Origin: Lysobacteraceae bacterium
GTDB lineage: Bacteria > Pseudomonadota > Gammaproteobacteria > Xanthomonadales > Rhodanobacteraceae
Direction of reading: 5' to 3'
Length of the DNA stretch: 5,532 bases
Assembly (NCBI GenBank): GCA_018971925.1
Contig: JAGWZT010000158.1
Coordinates: 1 to 5,532 of the forward strand
The notes under the pieces were generated by a model. That model had not been told where the DNA came from. It saw only the letters and a program-made list of their open reading frames with translations, and searched no databases. The position numbers and the translations under genes are program-made. This document shows, in pieces, positions 1 through 5,515 of the stretch (its first letter is position 1; every line of letters begins with the position of its first letter).

Positions 1-1
1 G

Positions 2-202
2 CGCTGGGCCGACGGGAACGATCTGCTGATCAGCGGCCTGCTGGAAAACGGCGGGGCGATGGCGGGGCACGCCGCGGTGGTGGACGCGCGCTACGGCAAG
101 GGCCACGTGCTGCTGTTCGCGAACAATCCGATCTGGCGTGGCGAGACCATCGGCAGCTACCGGATGTTCTTCAACGCCGTGATGGACTGGAATGGGAGGT
201 GA
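2..202 (+). CDS. C-terminal fragment, probable M14-family zinc carboxypeptidase
   Basis: Only the last 66 codons are present; the gene enters from the left edge and ends at TGA 200-202. The visible part contains a beta-rich segment, AAVVDARYGKGHVLLFANNP, followed by a W-R-x-E-T element and the ending FFNAVMDWNGR. This pattern (a 'VVD...GKGHVxxFANNPxWR' stretch and an 'F-N-A' terminal helix) resembles the C-terminal, amidotransferase-like domain that follows the peptidase domain in secreted M14 metallopeptidases of Xanthomonas relatives. The catalytic zinc ligands (HxxE...H) lie upstream and cannot be checked. If the call is right, the protein is an exported metallopeptidase acting in the periplasm or outside the cell. 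The next gene starts 4 bases after the stop, so the two are probably co-transcribed. The family call is by recalled similarity only; the reading frame itself is secure. Confidence 0.6.
   Translation, partial: RWADGNDLLISGLLENGGAMAGHAAVVDARYGKGHVLLFANNPIWRGETIGSYRMFFNAVMDWNGR
194..200 (+). promoter_or_regulatory. Ribosome binding site that sets the start at 207
   Basis: GGGAGGT lies 6-7 bases before ATG 207 and overlaps the end of the upstream peptidase gene. It cannot serve the in-frame ATG at 192, which lies upstream of it, so it decides in favour of the 207 start and suggests translational coupling to the peptidase gene. Confidence 0.65.
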
Positions 203-206
203 CAAC

Positions 207-491
207 ATGGAACCACGCCGCTGGCTGCCCTACCGGAACCTGCAAAGCCGGCACCTTGGATTGGCCCTGGCGGCCTCCCGGGTGGTCGCCTGGATCGGGA
301 TGTTGCTGATTGCGGCGGGGATCGCCTATGGCATCACGGCGGCGGTGTCGCATGCCGCCCCCGTCGCGCTTGCGCTGGGAACGGTCATCAATCTCGTGGG
401 ATTGGGGCTCTCGGCCCTGCTGGCCGCGGGTGCGTTGGCCGCCCTGGTGGGCATCGAGGAGGGCCTGCGGCGCCGCAACGGGGGAGAATGA
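207..491 (+). CDS. Small two-helix inner-membrane protein, unknown function
   Basis: A 94-residue protein that I do not recognise as a named family. The N-terminus is basic (MEPRRW..., Arg 4, 5, 10, 15 and 25) and is followed by two hydrophobic segments at about residues 26-46 and 53-80, with a short HAAP turn between them. The C-terminus is charged (EEGLRRRNGGE). By the positive-inside rule the Arg-rich N- and C-termini should both face the cytoplasm, giving a helical hairpin in the inner membrane. No catalytic motif or cysteine is visible. ATG 207 is chosen over ATG 192 because a strong Shine-Dalgarno sequence sits just before 207. The gene starts 4 bases after the peptidase stop and probably shares its transcript. 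It could be a stability or export partner of the peptidase or an unrelated passenger; the sequence does not say. That the gene is real is likely; its function is unknown. Confidence 0.7.
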   Translation: MEPRRWLPYRNLQSRHLGLALAASRVVAWIGMLLIAAGIAYGITAAVSHAAPVALALGTVINLVGLGLSALLAAGALAALVGIEEGLRRRNGGE

Positions 492-513
492 CACTGCCAA
501 GGTAGGCAGGAAC

Positions 514-550
514 ATTTTGCAGCCTCCGCACTGGCATTCGGGGGCAAAAT
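514..550 (+). other. Imperfect stem-loop between membrane-protein and cold-shock genes
   Basis: ATTTTGC (514-520) is exactly complementary to GCAAAAT (544-550). Inside it CTCCG (524-528) pairs with CGGGG (539-543, one G-U), leaving a 3-base bulge (521-523) and a 10-base loop. No T-run follows, so it is not a classic terminator. It may end or protect the upstream transcript. It lies upstream of the candidate cold-shock promoter and so would not be part of that leader. Confidence 0.4.
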
Positions 551-561
551 TGCTGTACGAT
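531..561 (+). promoter_or_regulatory. Weak candidate sigma-70 promoter for the cold-shock gene
   Basis: TACGAT (556-561) matches four of six -10 positions. CTGGCA (531-536) matches four of six -35 positions, but the 19-base spacer is long. A start near 568 would give a leader of about 156 bases before the cold-shock ATG, in line with the long leaders known for cspA-type messages. This is inference from weak matches. Confidence 0.3.
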
Positions 562-567
562 CGCGCC

Positions 568-723
568 GCTGAGTTAGCCAAGCCGTTTGGGGGTGGCTTG
601 TATGGGGCCGGTTGCTGACCGTGTCAACGATCGCATCGCTGTCTTCACTCTCGCTAGTCAGTGCTTCAAGTTGTGCATGCAAGTGCGCTGTTTTTCAACC
701 AATCGAGTAGTAAGGAGTCAGTT
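568..723 (+). promoter_or_regulatory. Putative structured 5' leader of the cold-shock gene
   Basis: This non-coding stretch can form at least two small hairpins. CAAGCC (579-584) pairs with GGCTTG (595-600) around a 10-base loop, and CAGTGC (659-664) pairs with GCGCTG (685-690, one G-U). ACTCT (647-651) could also pair with GGAGT of the ribosome site (714-718, one G-U), which would hide it. The word AGTCAGT occurs at 656-662 and again overlapping the ribosome site at 716-722. Long, refoldable leaders that control mRNA stability and translation at low temperature are established for E. coli cspA; their use here is inferred. The left boundary depends on the weak promoter call. Confidence 0.35.
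712..717 (+). promoter_or_regulatory. Ribosome binding site of the cold-shock gene
   Basis: AAGGAG sits 6 bases before ATG 724. It is an ideal site and rules out the upstream in-frame GTG at 661 as the start. Confidence 0.8.
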
Positions 724-933
724 ATGTCGGAGCGTCAGACCGGCACCGTGAAATGGTTCAACGATGCCAAGGGCTTTGGTTTCATCAGCCGCGAAAATGG
801 TGAAGATGTATTCGTGCATTTCCGCGCGATCACCGGCACCGGCTTCAAGTCCCTGCAGGAAGGCCAGAAGGTCACCTTCAACGTCGTCCAGGGGCCGAAA
901 GGCCTGCAGGCCGACCAGGTGCAGCCCGCCTGA
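724..933 (+). CDS. Cold-shock protein, CspA family (RNA/DNA chaperone)
   Basis: A 69-residue single cold-shock domain covers the whole protein, the usual length for the family. The opening GTVKWFN (7-13) leads to RNP1, KGFGFI (16-21), and RNP2, VFVHF (29-33). Aromatic residues W11, F12, F18, F20, F30, H32 and F33 form the nucleic-acid-stacking surface. The tail GPKGLQADQVQPA carries the typical ending. Such proteins act in the cytoplasm as single-stranded RNA/DNA chaperones that melt structure in mRNA and can antagonise transcription termination. The start at ATG 724 is fixed by a perfect ribosome site and by alignment with the family. The gene stands alone, with a structured region before it and a strong terminator after it, so it is probably monocistronic. 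Whether it is cold-inducible or constitutive cannot be told from the protein; the long gap upstream favours post-transcriptional control. No specific csp letter is assigned. Confidence 0.96.
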   Translation: MSERQTGTVKWFNDAKGFGFISRENGEDVFVHFRAITGTGFKSLQEGQKVTFNVVQGPKGLQADQVQPA

Positions 934-956
934 GTCATCGTTGCCAACGCGATACG

Positions 957-984
957 AAAAACCCCGCAGCGATGCGGGGTTTTT
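957..984 (+). terminator. Intrinsic terminator of the cold-shock gene, bidirectional form
   Basis: A perfect 12-bp stem (957-968 with 973-984) closes on a GCGA tetraloop of the stable GNRA type. The stem core is ACCCCGCA/TGCGGGGT; an A-run precedes it and a run of six T follows it (980-985 is TTTTTG). It begins 23 bases after the cold-shock stop. The A-run and T-run flanks mean that it could also stop transcripts from the other strand. Confidence 0.93.
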
Positions 985-998
985 TGTTTGCTGCGATG

Positions 999-1304
999 AT
1001 GTCCCGCATGTACGCGAGCTTTCGCGAGTTCTATCCGGTTTATCTCGGTGAACACACCGATCGTCGCTGCCGGCGAATGCATTTCATCGGCTCGTGGCTG
1101 GTGATCGCGTCCGTCGTGATCGCCATCGCGACGCGGAATCCGTGGTGGCTGATCGGTGCTCCGGTTTGCGGATACGGTTGTGCGTGGATCGGGCATTTCG
1201 TGTTCGAGAAGAACAAGCCAGCGACCTTCCGGCACCCGCTCTACAGCTTTACGGGCGATTGGGTGATGTTCGTGCAAGCCTTGCGCGGCAAGATCACGAT
1301 CTGA
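999..1304 (+). CDS. DUF962 / Mpo1-like small membrane protein
   Basis: A 101-residue protein with the hallmarks of the DUF962 (Mpo1/YGL010w) family. The N-terminus reads F-Y-P-V-Y-L-x-E-H (11-19), followed by R-R-C-R-R-M-H-F-I-G (22-31), and the second half has W-I-G-H-F-x-F-E-K-N-K-P-A-T-F (63-77) and HPLYSFTGDWVMF (79-91). H19, H28 and H66 are candidate metal ligands. Hydrophobic segments lie at about 32-45 and 49-66. Yeast Mpo1 is an Fe(II) dioxygenase that carries out alpha-oxidation of 2-hydroxy fatty acids (phytosphingosine breakdown); a fatty-acid role here is inference from the family. The start is uncertain: ATG 996, 999 and 1008 are all in frame and none has a clear ribosome site, while ATG 972 lies inside the terminator hairpin. 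The start is only 14 bases beyond that terminator, so expression probably depends on read-through or on a promoter inside the cold-shock gene. Confidence 0.85.
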   Translation: MSRMYASFREFYPVYLGEHTDRRCRRMHFIGSWLVIASVVIAIATRNPWWLIGAPVCGYGCAWIGHFVFEKNKPATFRHPLYSFTGDWVMFVQALRGKITI

Positions 1305-1350
1305 CGCCGGCGCCCGCTCGGCGGTACGCCAGCGCATGACTTCCGGCAGG

Positions 1351-1380
1351 TTCGACAACCCGTGGGCGGGCGTCTAGGCT
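1351..1380 (+). promoter_or_regulatory. Weak candidate promoter for the LolA-like/Asp-box operon
   Basis: TTCGAC (1351-1356) and TAGGCT (1375-1380) are separated by 18 bases and sit about 65 bases before the ATG at 1445. Both match the sigma-70 consensus only in part. This is the best candidate in the 140-base gap that separates the operon from the DUF962 gene. An 8-base inverted repeat (GGCGGGCG 1365-1372, CGCCCGCC 1408-1415) overlaps its spacer. Confidence 0.3.
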
Positions 1381-1431
1381 GGCCACGGATGCGGGTGCGA
1401 TCACAAGCGCCCGCCATTGCATTGACGACGT

Positions 1432-1437
1432 GGAGGG
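1432..1437 (+). promoter_or_regulatory. Ribosome binding site that decides the start at 1445
   Basis: GGAGGG lies 7 bases before ATG 1445. The in-frame GTG at 1430 overlaps it and GTG 1442 is only 4 bases away, so ATG 1445 is the best start. That start also gives a compact signal peptide. Confidence 0.7.
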
Positions 1438-1444
1438 TGCCGTG

Positions 1445-2203
1445 ATGCATGTTCGCCTGGGGTTGTTTGTCGCATTGCTCGGTTTCGCGCTGTCCGCGCA
1501 GGCCATCACCGCGGATCAGTTGATCGCGAAGAGCGTCGCGGCCCGTGGTGGTGCCGACAAGCTTGCCGCGATCAAGACGCTCAAGATGCAGGGGCAGTTG
1601 ATCTTCGGCGGCAGTTTCAAACTGGCCTACACGCAGTTGCTGAAACGGCCGGACAGGGTTCGCGACGAAGCCAGCCTGCAAGGGTTGACCCAGGTGCAGG
1701 CATGGGACGGCCAACGAGGCTGGAGCATCCAGCCGTTCGGCGGACGCCGCGATCCGATCCCGATGTCGGCCGACGAGGCCAAGGCGCTTGCCGAAGAAGC
1801 GGATTTCGATGGCGCGCTGGTGGATGCCGCGGCCAAGGGCAATCGGGTGAGCTACGTCGGCCGGGAGGATGTCGAGGGCACCAACGCCTACAAATTGCAG
1901 GTCAAGCTCAAGGATGGCAACACGCTGGTGATCTATCTCGACCCCGACGCCTACTTGCCCATCCGCGAGATCGCGCAGCGGACCATCAACGGCGTGCAGC
2001 AGGTCACGCAGACGGATTACGGCGACTACGAACAGGTGAACGGGGTGTATTTCCCGTTTGCGATCAGCAGCGGACCCAAGGGGAGCACGCCCGACAACCA
2101 GATGCAGATCAGTGTGGCCAAGGCCAAAGCCAACGTGCCGATCGAGGACGCGATCTTTGCGTTCCCGGCGAAAGCGGCGACGAAAGGAGAGAGCAAGCCA
2201 TGA
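1445..2203 (+). CDS. Secreted LolA-like protein (outer-membrane lipoprotein-sorting-like fold)
   Basis: A 252-residue precursor. Residues 1-20 form a Sec signal peptide (MHVRLGL, a hydrophobic core, then S-A-Q-A, with cleavage expected after A20). There is no lipobox cysteine, and the whole protein has no cysteine, so it should be a soluble periplasmic protein. The mature part opens with the helix typical of COG2834 proteins (ADQLIAKSVAARGGADKL, 23-40). Beta strands follow: T-L-K-M-Q-G (45-50), AWDGQRGWSIQPF (86-98), YKLQVKLKDGNTLVIYLDP (149-167), L-P-I-R-E (171-175) and a Tyr-rich strand DYGDYEQVNGVYFPF (191-205). This layout fits the half-open LolA/LolB-type barrel that binds acyl chains. 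It is not LolA itself: it is longer and has a different partner. Its stop overlaps the start of the Asp-box gene by 4 bases, so the two are translated together. Substrate and role are unknown; lipid or glycolipid binding is inferred from the fold. Confidence 0.75.
   Translation: MHVRLGLFVALLGFALSAQAITADQLIAKSVAARGGADKLAAIKTLKMQGQLIFGGSFKLAYTQLLKRPDRVRDEASLQGLTQVQAWDGQRGWSIQPFGGRRDPIPMSADEAKALAEEADFDGALVDAAAKGNRVSYVGREDVEGTNAYKLQVKLKDGNTLVIYLDPDAYLPIREIAQRTINGVQQVTQTDYGDYEQVNGVYFPFAISSGPKGSTPDNQMQISVAKAKANVPIEDAIFAFPAKAATKGESKP
2184..2191 (+). promoter_or_regulatory. Ribosome binding site of the Asp-box gene, inside the upstream gene
   Basis: AAGGAGAG lies within the last codons of the LolA-like gene, 8-10 bases before ATG 2200. 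Together with the ATGA overlap it supports the 2200 start, even though the frame stays open for another 166 codons upstream. Confidence 0.7.
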
Positions 2204-5200
2204 AACGCTCGACGAGTTTCCTCGCGGCTGCGTCGGTCCTGGCACTTGCCGGTGCGTTCACTGCGAACTTCGCGGTCGCGGCAGACAGCGGGCCGTGGGC
2301 GCGCTACGACAGCGGCGCGATTTCCGGACTCGGTGCGCGCAACATCGGCTCGGCCACCATGAGCGGGCGCGTATCCGCGGTGAACGCGGTGCGCGAGAAG
2401 AACGGCAAGGTCACGATCTACGTGGGCGCGGCCTCGGGCGGCGTGTGGAAGTCCACCGACAACGGCACCACCTTCAAGCCGGTGTTCGACAAGCAGCCGG
2501 TGCAATCGATCGGGGCGATCGCGATCGATCCGAACCACCATGACACGGTGTGGGTCGGCACCGGCGAATCGTGGATGCGCAATTCGGTGTCGGTCGGCAA
2601 CGGGGTGTACAAGACCACCGACGGAGGCGAGACATGGCAATACATGGGCCTGCCGAATTCCGAACACGTCGCGAAGATCGCGATCGATCCGCGCGATTCG
2701 AATACCGTGTATGCCTGCGTGCCGGGCAAGCTGTGGAGTGATTCGCCCGACCGTGGCCTGTACAAGACCACCGACGGAGGCCATTCGTGGTCGCTGGTGT
2801 TGAAGGGCGGCAACCTTTCCACCGGCTGTTCGGGCTTGAGCGTGGACCCGAAGGATCCTGGGGTGCTGTTCGCGGCGATGTGGGATTTCCGCCGCAAGGG
2901 CTGGACGTTCCGCTCCGGCGGCGAATCACCGACGACGAAATCCGACAGCGGCCTGTTTCGTTCCGTCGATGGCGGCAAGACCTGGACCGAGGTCACGCCT
3001 GCCGCGAACAAGGGTTTTCCGCAAAAGCCCTACGGCCGGATCGCGGTGACGATCGCGCCTTCGAACCCGAAGATCGTCTATGCCTTCGTGGAATCGCCGC
3101 ACTCGGCGCTGTTCCGGTCCGACAACGGCGGCAAGACCTGGTCGCAACGCGACAACAGCCAGAACATGGTGTGGCGACCGTTCTATTTCGCCAACCTGAT
3201 CGTCGATCCGACCAACCCCGATCGCTTGTTCAAGCCTGATCTCACGCTGATCCAGAGCGCCGACGGCGGCAGGACCTTCAGCGAAGTCGGCGGCGGCGCG
3301 CACGGCGACTTCCACGACCTGTGGATCGACCCGAGCGATCCGAAATACGTGGTCGCCGGTGACGACGGCGGCCTGTGGTACTCGCACGACGGCGGCAACA
3401 AGTGGTGGAAGGCCGCCAACCTGCCGATCTCGCAGTTCTACCACGTCAGTGTCGACAACGACGATCCGTACCACGTCTATGGCGGCCTGCAGGACAACAG
3501 CGACTGGGTCGGCGATTCCGAGTATCCGGGCGGCATCACCAACAGCCGCTGGGAAAACATGTTCGGCGGCGACGGTTTCTGGATGTTCGCGGATCCTTCC
3601 GACAGGAATTACCTCTACGCGGAATCACAGGGCGGCTTCGTGGCGCGCATCAACCGCCACACCCACCAGATGCAGTTGATCCAGCCGCAGGCAGGTTACA
3701 AGGAAAAGCTCCGCTACAACTGGAACACGCCGATCGCGCTGTCTCCGCACGATCCGAATGCGCTCTACATCGGCGCGCAGTTCCTGTTCAAGTCGGATGA
3801 CCACGGCAAGACCTGGCAGCGCATTTCGCCGGATCTCACCACCAACAACCCCGACCAGCAGAAACAGGAGGAATCCGGCGGCGTGACCGTGGACAACTCC
3901 TACGCGGAAATGCACGACACGATCTTCTCGATCAGCGAATCGCCGAAACAGGCGGGCCTGATCTGGGTCGGCACCGACGATGGCAACCTGCAAGTCACGC
4001 GCGACGGCGGCAAGCACTGGGCCAACGTCGTCGAAAACATCCGCGGCCTGCCGAAGGGAGAATGGGTGTCGTGGGTGCAGGCCAGCCCGTTCGACGCCGG
4101 AACCGCCTGGGTTGCCTTCGACCGCCACAGCTTCGGCGATGAAAGTCCGTACATCTACAAGACCACGGATTACGGTCGCTCGTGGATCGCGCTGGTGACG
4201 CCGGGCGACAACAAGGGCATCCGCGGTTTCGTGCACGTGGTCAAGCCCGACGTCGTCGATCCGGACTTGTTGTTCGCCGGCACCGAGTTCGGCTTGTGGA
4301 TCTCGCCCGATGGCGGCGGCCATTGGGCGCAATACAAGGGCGGCGACTTCCCCGACGTGCCAGTCCACGACCTGGTGGTGCAGCTGCGCACCAGCGACCT
4401 GGTGGTCGCAACACACGGCCGCGGCATCTGGATCATCGACGACATCACGCCGCTGCGACACCTGACGCCCGAGCTTTTGAACGCTGACACGACGTTCCTG
4501 CCGGCCCGCCCGGTGGTGCAGCGGATCGAGGGATTCGGCGGTTGGTCCGAAGGCGACGCATCGTTCTCGGGGCCGAACCCGCCGAACGGCGCGGTGATCA
4601 CGTACTACCAGAAGAGCCGACACCTGTTCGGCAAGTTGAAGCTCGAGATCCGCGACAGCGACGGCAAGCTGATCGATACGCTGCCGGGCAACGTGCGCCG
4701 CGGCATTGCGCGGGTGACCTGGAACATGCACGTTGCGCCGCCGCGCGTGCCGCCGGCTGCGGCGGTCGCCGGCAACTCCGCACAGGGGCCGCGCGTGGTG
4801 CCCGGCGTGTATACGGTCAAACTGGTCAGCGGCGACAAGAGTTATGAGCGGAAGCTGGACATCGGCCTCGACCCGCGTGATCCATTCACGCTGGCCGATC
4901 GCAAGGCACAATTCGCGGCGGCGATGAAGGTCAGCGACTTGTTCGGGCACATGACCGACCTCGACTACCGGATCGTCGCCGTGCGCAATGGTGCCCAGCA
5001 ACGCGCGGAGCAGGCCAAATCGGATTCTGCCCTGCAAAAACAGTTGCAGGTGCTCGCCTACAAGGCCGATGCAATCCGCAAGCAGATCGTCGCGACCAAG
5101 GAAGGCGGCGCCATCACCGGCGAGGAGCGCCTGCGCGAATATCTCGACGACGTGTACGGCGCGATCAATGGCTACGAGGGCGCACCGACCGATTACCAGC

Positions 5201-5412
5201 TCGCCCGCGTGGACGTGATCGCGCGTGAGCTCGGCGATACCGAGAAGGCTTTCGACGCGCTGCGCACTGGCGATCTTGTGAAGGCCAACGACGCGCTGAA
5301 AGCCAAGGGCATGCAGGCCATCATCGTTCCGGACAAGGCCCCGGCCGATGCCGGCGGCATGCAGGGTGGCGGCATGCTGCGTGACCGCGACGCGTTCTTC
5401 GAACGCGACTGA
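2200..5412 (+). CDS. Large exported Asp-box (BNR/sortilin-like) beta-propeller protein
   Basis: A 1070-residue precursor. Residues 1-27 are a Sec signal peptide (MKRSTSF, Ala/Leu core, F-A-V-A, with cleavage near A27). Eleven Asp-box motifs of the type S/T-x-D-x-G-x-T/S-W/F follow, with the Asp near residues 87, 141, 192, 257, 309, 355, 397, 534, 602, 657 and 704; the fifth has Asn at the Asp position. The propeller part ends with ATHGRGIWIIDD (737-748). An FlgD-like Ig segment comes next (about 811-893: L-K-L-E-I-R-D, V-T-W-N-M, V-P-G-V-Y-T-V), then a helical tail (about 899-1040) and a Gly/Met-rich end. Such proteins are often labelled 'glycosyl hydrolase' or 'sialidase-like', but I see no F/Y-R-I-P motif, so a scaffold or binding role (VPS10/COG4447 type) is more likely. 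There are only two cysteines, C173 and C210. Translation is coupled to the LolA-like gene through ATGA. The frame is secure; the substrate is unknown. Confidence 0.9.
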   Translation: MKRSTSFLAAASVLALAGAFTANFAVAADSGPWARYDSGAISGLGARNIGSATMSGRVSAVNAVREKNGKVTIYVGAASGGVWKSTDNGTTFKPVFDKQPVQSIGAIAIDPNHHDTVWVGTGESWMRNSVSVGNGVYKTTDGGETWQYMGLPNSEHVAKIAIDPRDSNTVYACVPGKLWSDSPDRGLYKTTDGGHSWSLVLKGGNLSTGCSGLSVDPKDPGVLFAAMWDFRRKGWTFRSGGESPTTKSDSGLFRSVDGGKTWTEVTPAANKGFPQKPYGRIAVTIAPSNPKIVYAFVESPHSALFRSDNGGKTWSQRDNSQNMVWRPFYFANLIVDPTNPDRLFKPDLTLIQSADGGRTFSEVGGGAHGDFHDLWIDPSDPKYVVAGDDGGLWYSHDGGNKWWKAANLPISQFYHVSVDNDDPYHVYGGLQDNSDWVGDSEYPGGITNSRWENMFGGDGFWMFADPSDRNYLYAESQGGFVARINRHTHQMQLIQPQAGYKEKLRYNWNTPIALSPHDPNALYIGAQFLFKSDDHGKTWQRISPDLTTNNPDQQKQEESGGVTVDNSYAEMHDTIFSISESPKQAGLIWVGTDDGNLQVTRDGGKHWANVVENIRGLPKGEWVSWVQASPFDAGTAWVAFDRHSFGDESPYIYKTTDYGRSWIALVTPGDNKGIRGFVHVVKPDVVDPDLLFAGTEFGLWISPDGGGHWAQYKGGDFPDVPVHDLVVQLRTSDLVVATHGRGIWIIDDITPLRHLTPELLNADTTFLPARPVVQRIEGFGGWSEGDASFSGPNPPNGAVITYYQKSRHLFGKLKLEIRDSDGKLIDTLPGNVRRGIARVTWNMHVAPPRVPPAAAVAGNSAQGPRVVPGVYTVKLVSGDKSYERKLDIGLDPRDPFTLADRKAQFAAAMKVSDLFGHMTDLDYRIVAVRNGAQQRAEQAKSDSALQKQLQVLAYKADAIRKQIVATKEGGAITGEERLREYLDDVYGAINGYEGAPTDYQLARVDVIARELGDTEKAFDALRTGDLVKANDALKAKGMQAIIVPDKAPADAGGMQGGGMLRDRDAFFERD
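2606..2628 (+). repeat. 23-base direct repeat, copy 1 (Asp-box 2)
   Basis: These 23 bases, coding for the Y-K-T-T-D-G-G core of the second Asp-box, recur without change at 2759-2781. The copies are 153 bases (51 codons) apart, about one propeller blade. Confidence 0.9.
2759..2781 (+). repeat. 23-base direct repeat, copy 2 (Asp-box 3)
   Basis: Exact copy of 2606-2628, coding for the core of the third Asp-box. The bases on either side differ, so identity is limited to the motif. Confidence 0.9.
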
Positions 5413-5437
5413 AGCGGGGCAGAAACGGTAAACCGAG

Positions 5438-5455
5438 TGGGCGCCAAGGTGCCCA
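5438..5455 (+). terminator. GC-rich hairpin after the Asp-box gene, possible weak terminator
   Basis: TGGGCGC (5438-5444) pairs with GGTGCCCA-side bases 5449-5455 with one G-U pair, around a 4-base loop. It starts 26 bases after the stop. No T-run follows on the plus strand, so it may act as an mRNA 3'-end stabiliser or a weak terminator and not as a full intrinsic terminator. Confidence 0.35.
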
Positions 5456-5469
5456 TCCGCGTTCCAAAA

Positions 5470-5480
5470 TGCACGGTGCA
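5470..5480 (+). repeat. 11-base palindrome, operator-like
   Basis: TGCAC-G-GTGCA is perfectly symmetrical about 5475. It lies about 40 bases before the ATG at 5516, where a regulator of a downstream gene could bind. No known operator is recognised, and the half-sites are short. Confidence 0.3.
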
Positions 5481-5515
5481 CGAAGTCGAGCGGACGCCCA
5501 ACTATCATTGGCGTG

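Noticed and set aside
192..206. ATG 192 as the start of the small membrane protein
   Set aside because: It precedes the strong ribosome site at 194-200, which is correctly spaced only for ATG 207.
532..552. Sigma-54 promoter (TGGCAT followed by GC)
   Set aside because: The GG-to-GC spacing is one base short and the TTGC element is missing.
661..723. GTG start for the cold-shock gene adding 21 residues
   Set aside because: The family begins just before G-T-V-K-W-F, and a perfect AAGGAG sits 6 bases before ATG 724.
972..998. ATG 972 as the DUF962 start
   Set aside because: It lies inside the terminator hairpin, and the added residues do not resemble the family N-terminus.
1702..2199. Upstream extension of the Asp-box frame by 166 codons
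   Set aside because: The extension overlaps the well-supported LolA-like gene in another frame and has shadow composition. The 2200 start has a ribosome site and a clear signal peptide.
1241..2245. 334-codon minus-strand frame
   Set aside because: It is antisense to the LolA-like gene and parts of its neighbours, with no recognisable motif and no ribosome site.
2200..5412. Active sialidase/glycosidase call for the Asp-box protein
   Set aside because: Asp-boxes are structural. No F/Y-R-I-P motif or clear arginine triad is seen, so an enzyme name would overstate the evidence.
3625..5508. 627-codon open frame on the minus strand
   Set aside because: It lies almost wholly opposite the Asp-box gene, has Arg/Val/His-rich low-sense composition and no domain. 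It is a typical antisense shadow in GC-rich coding DNA.
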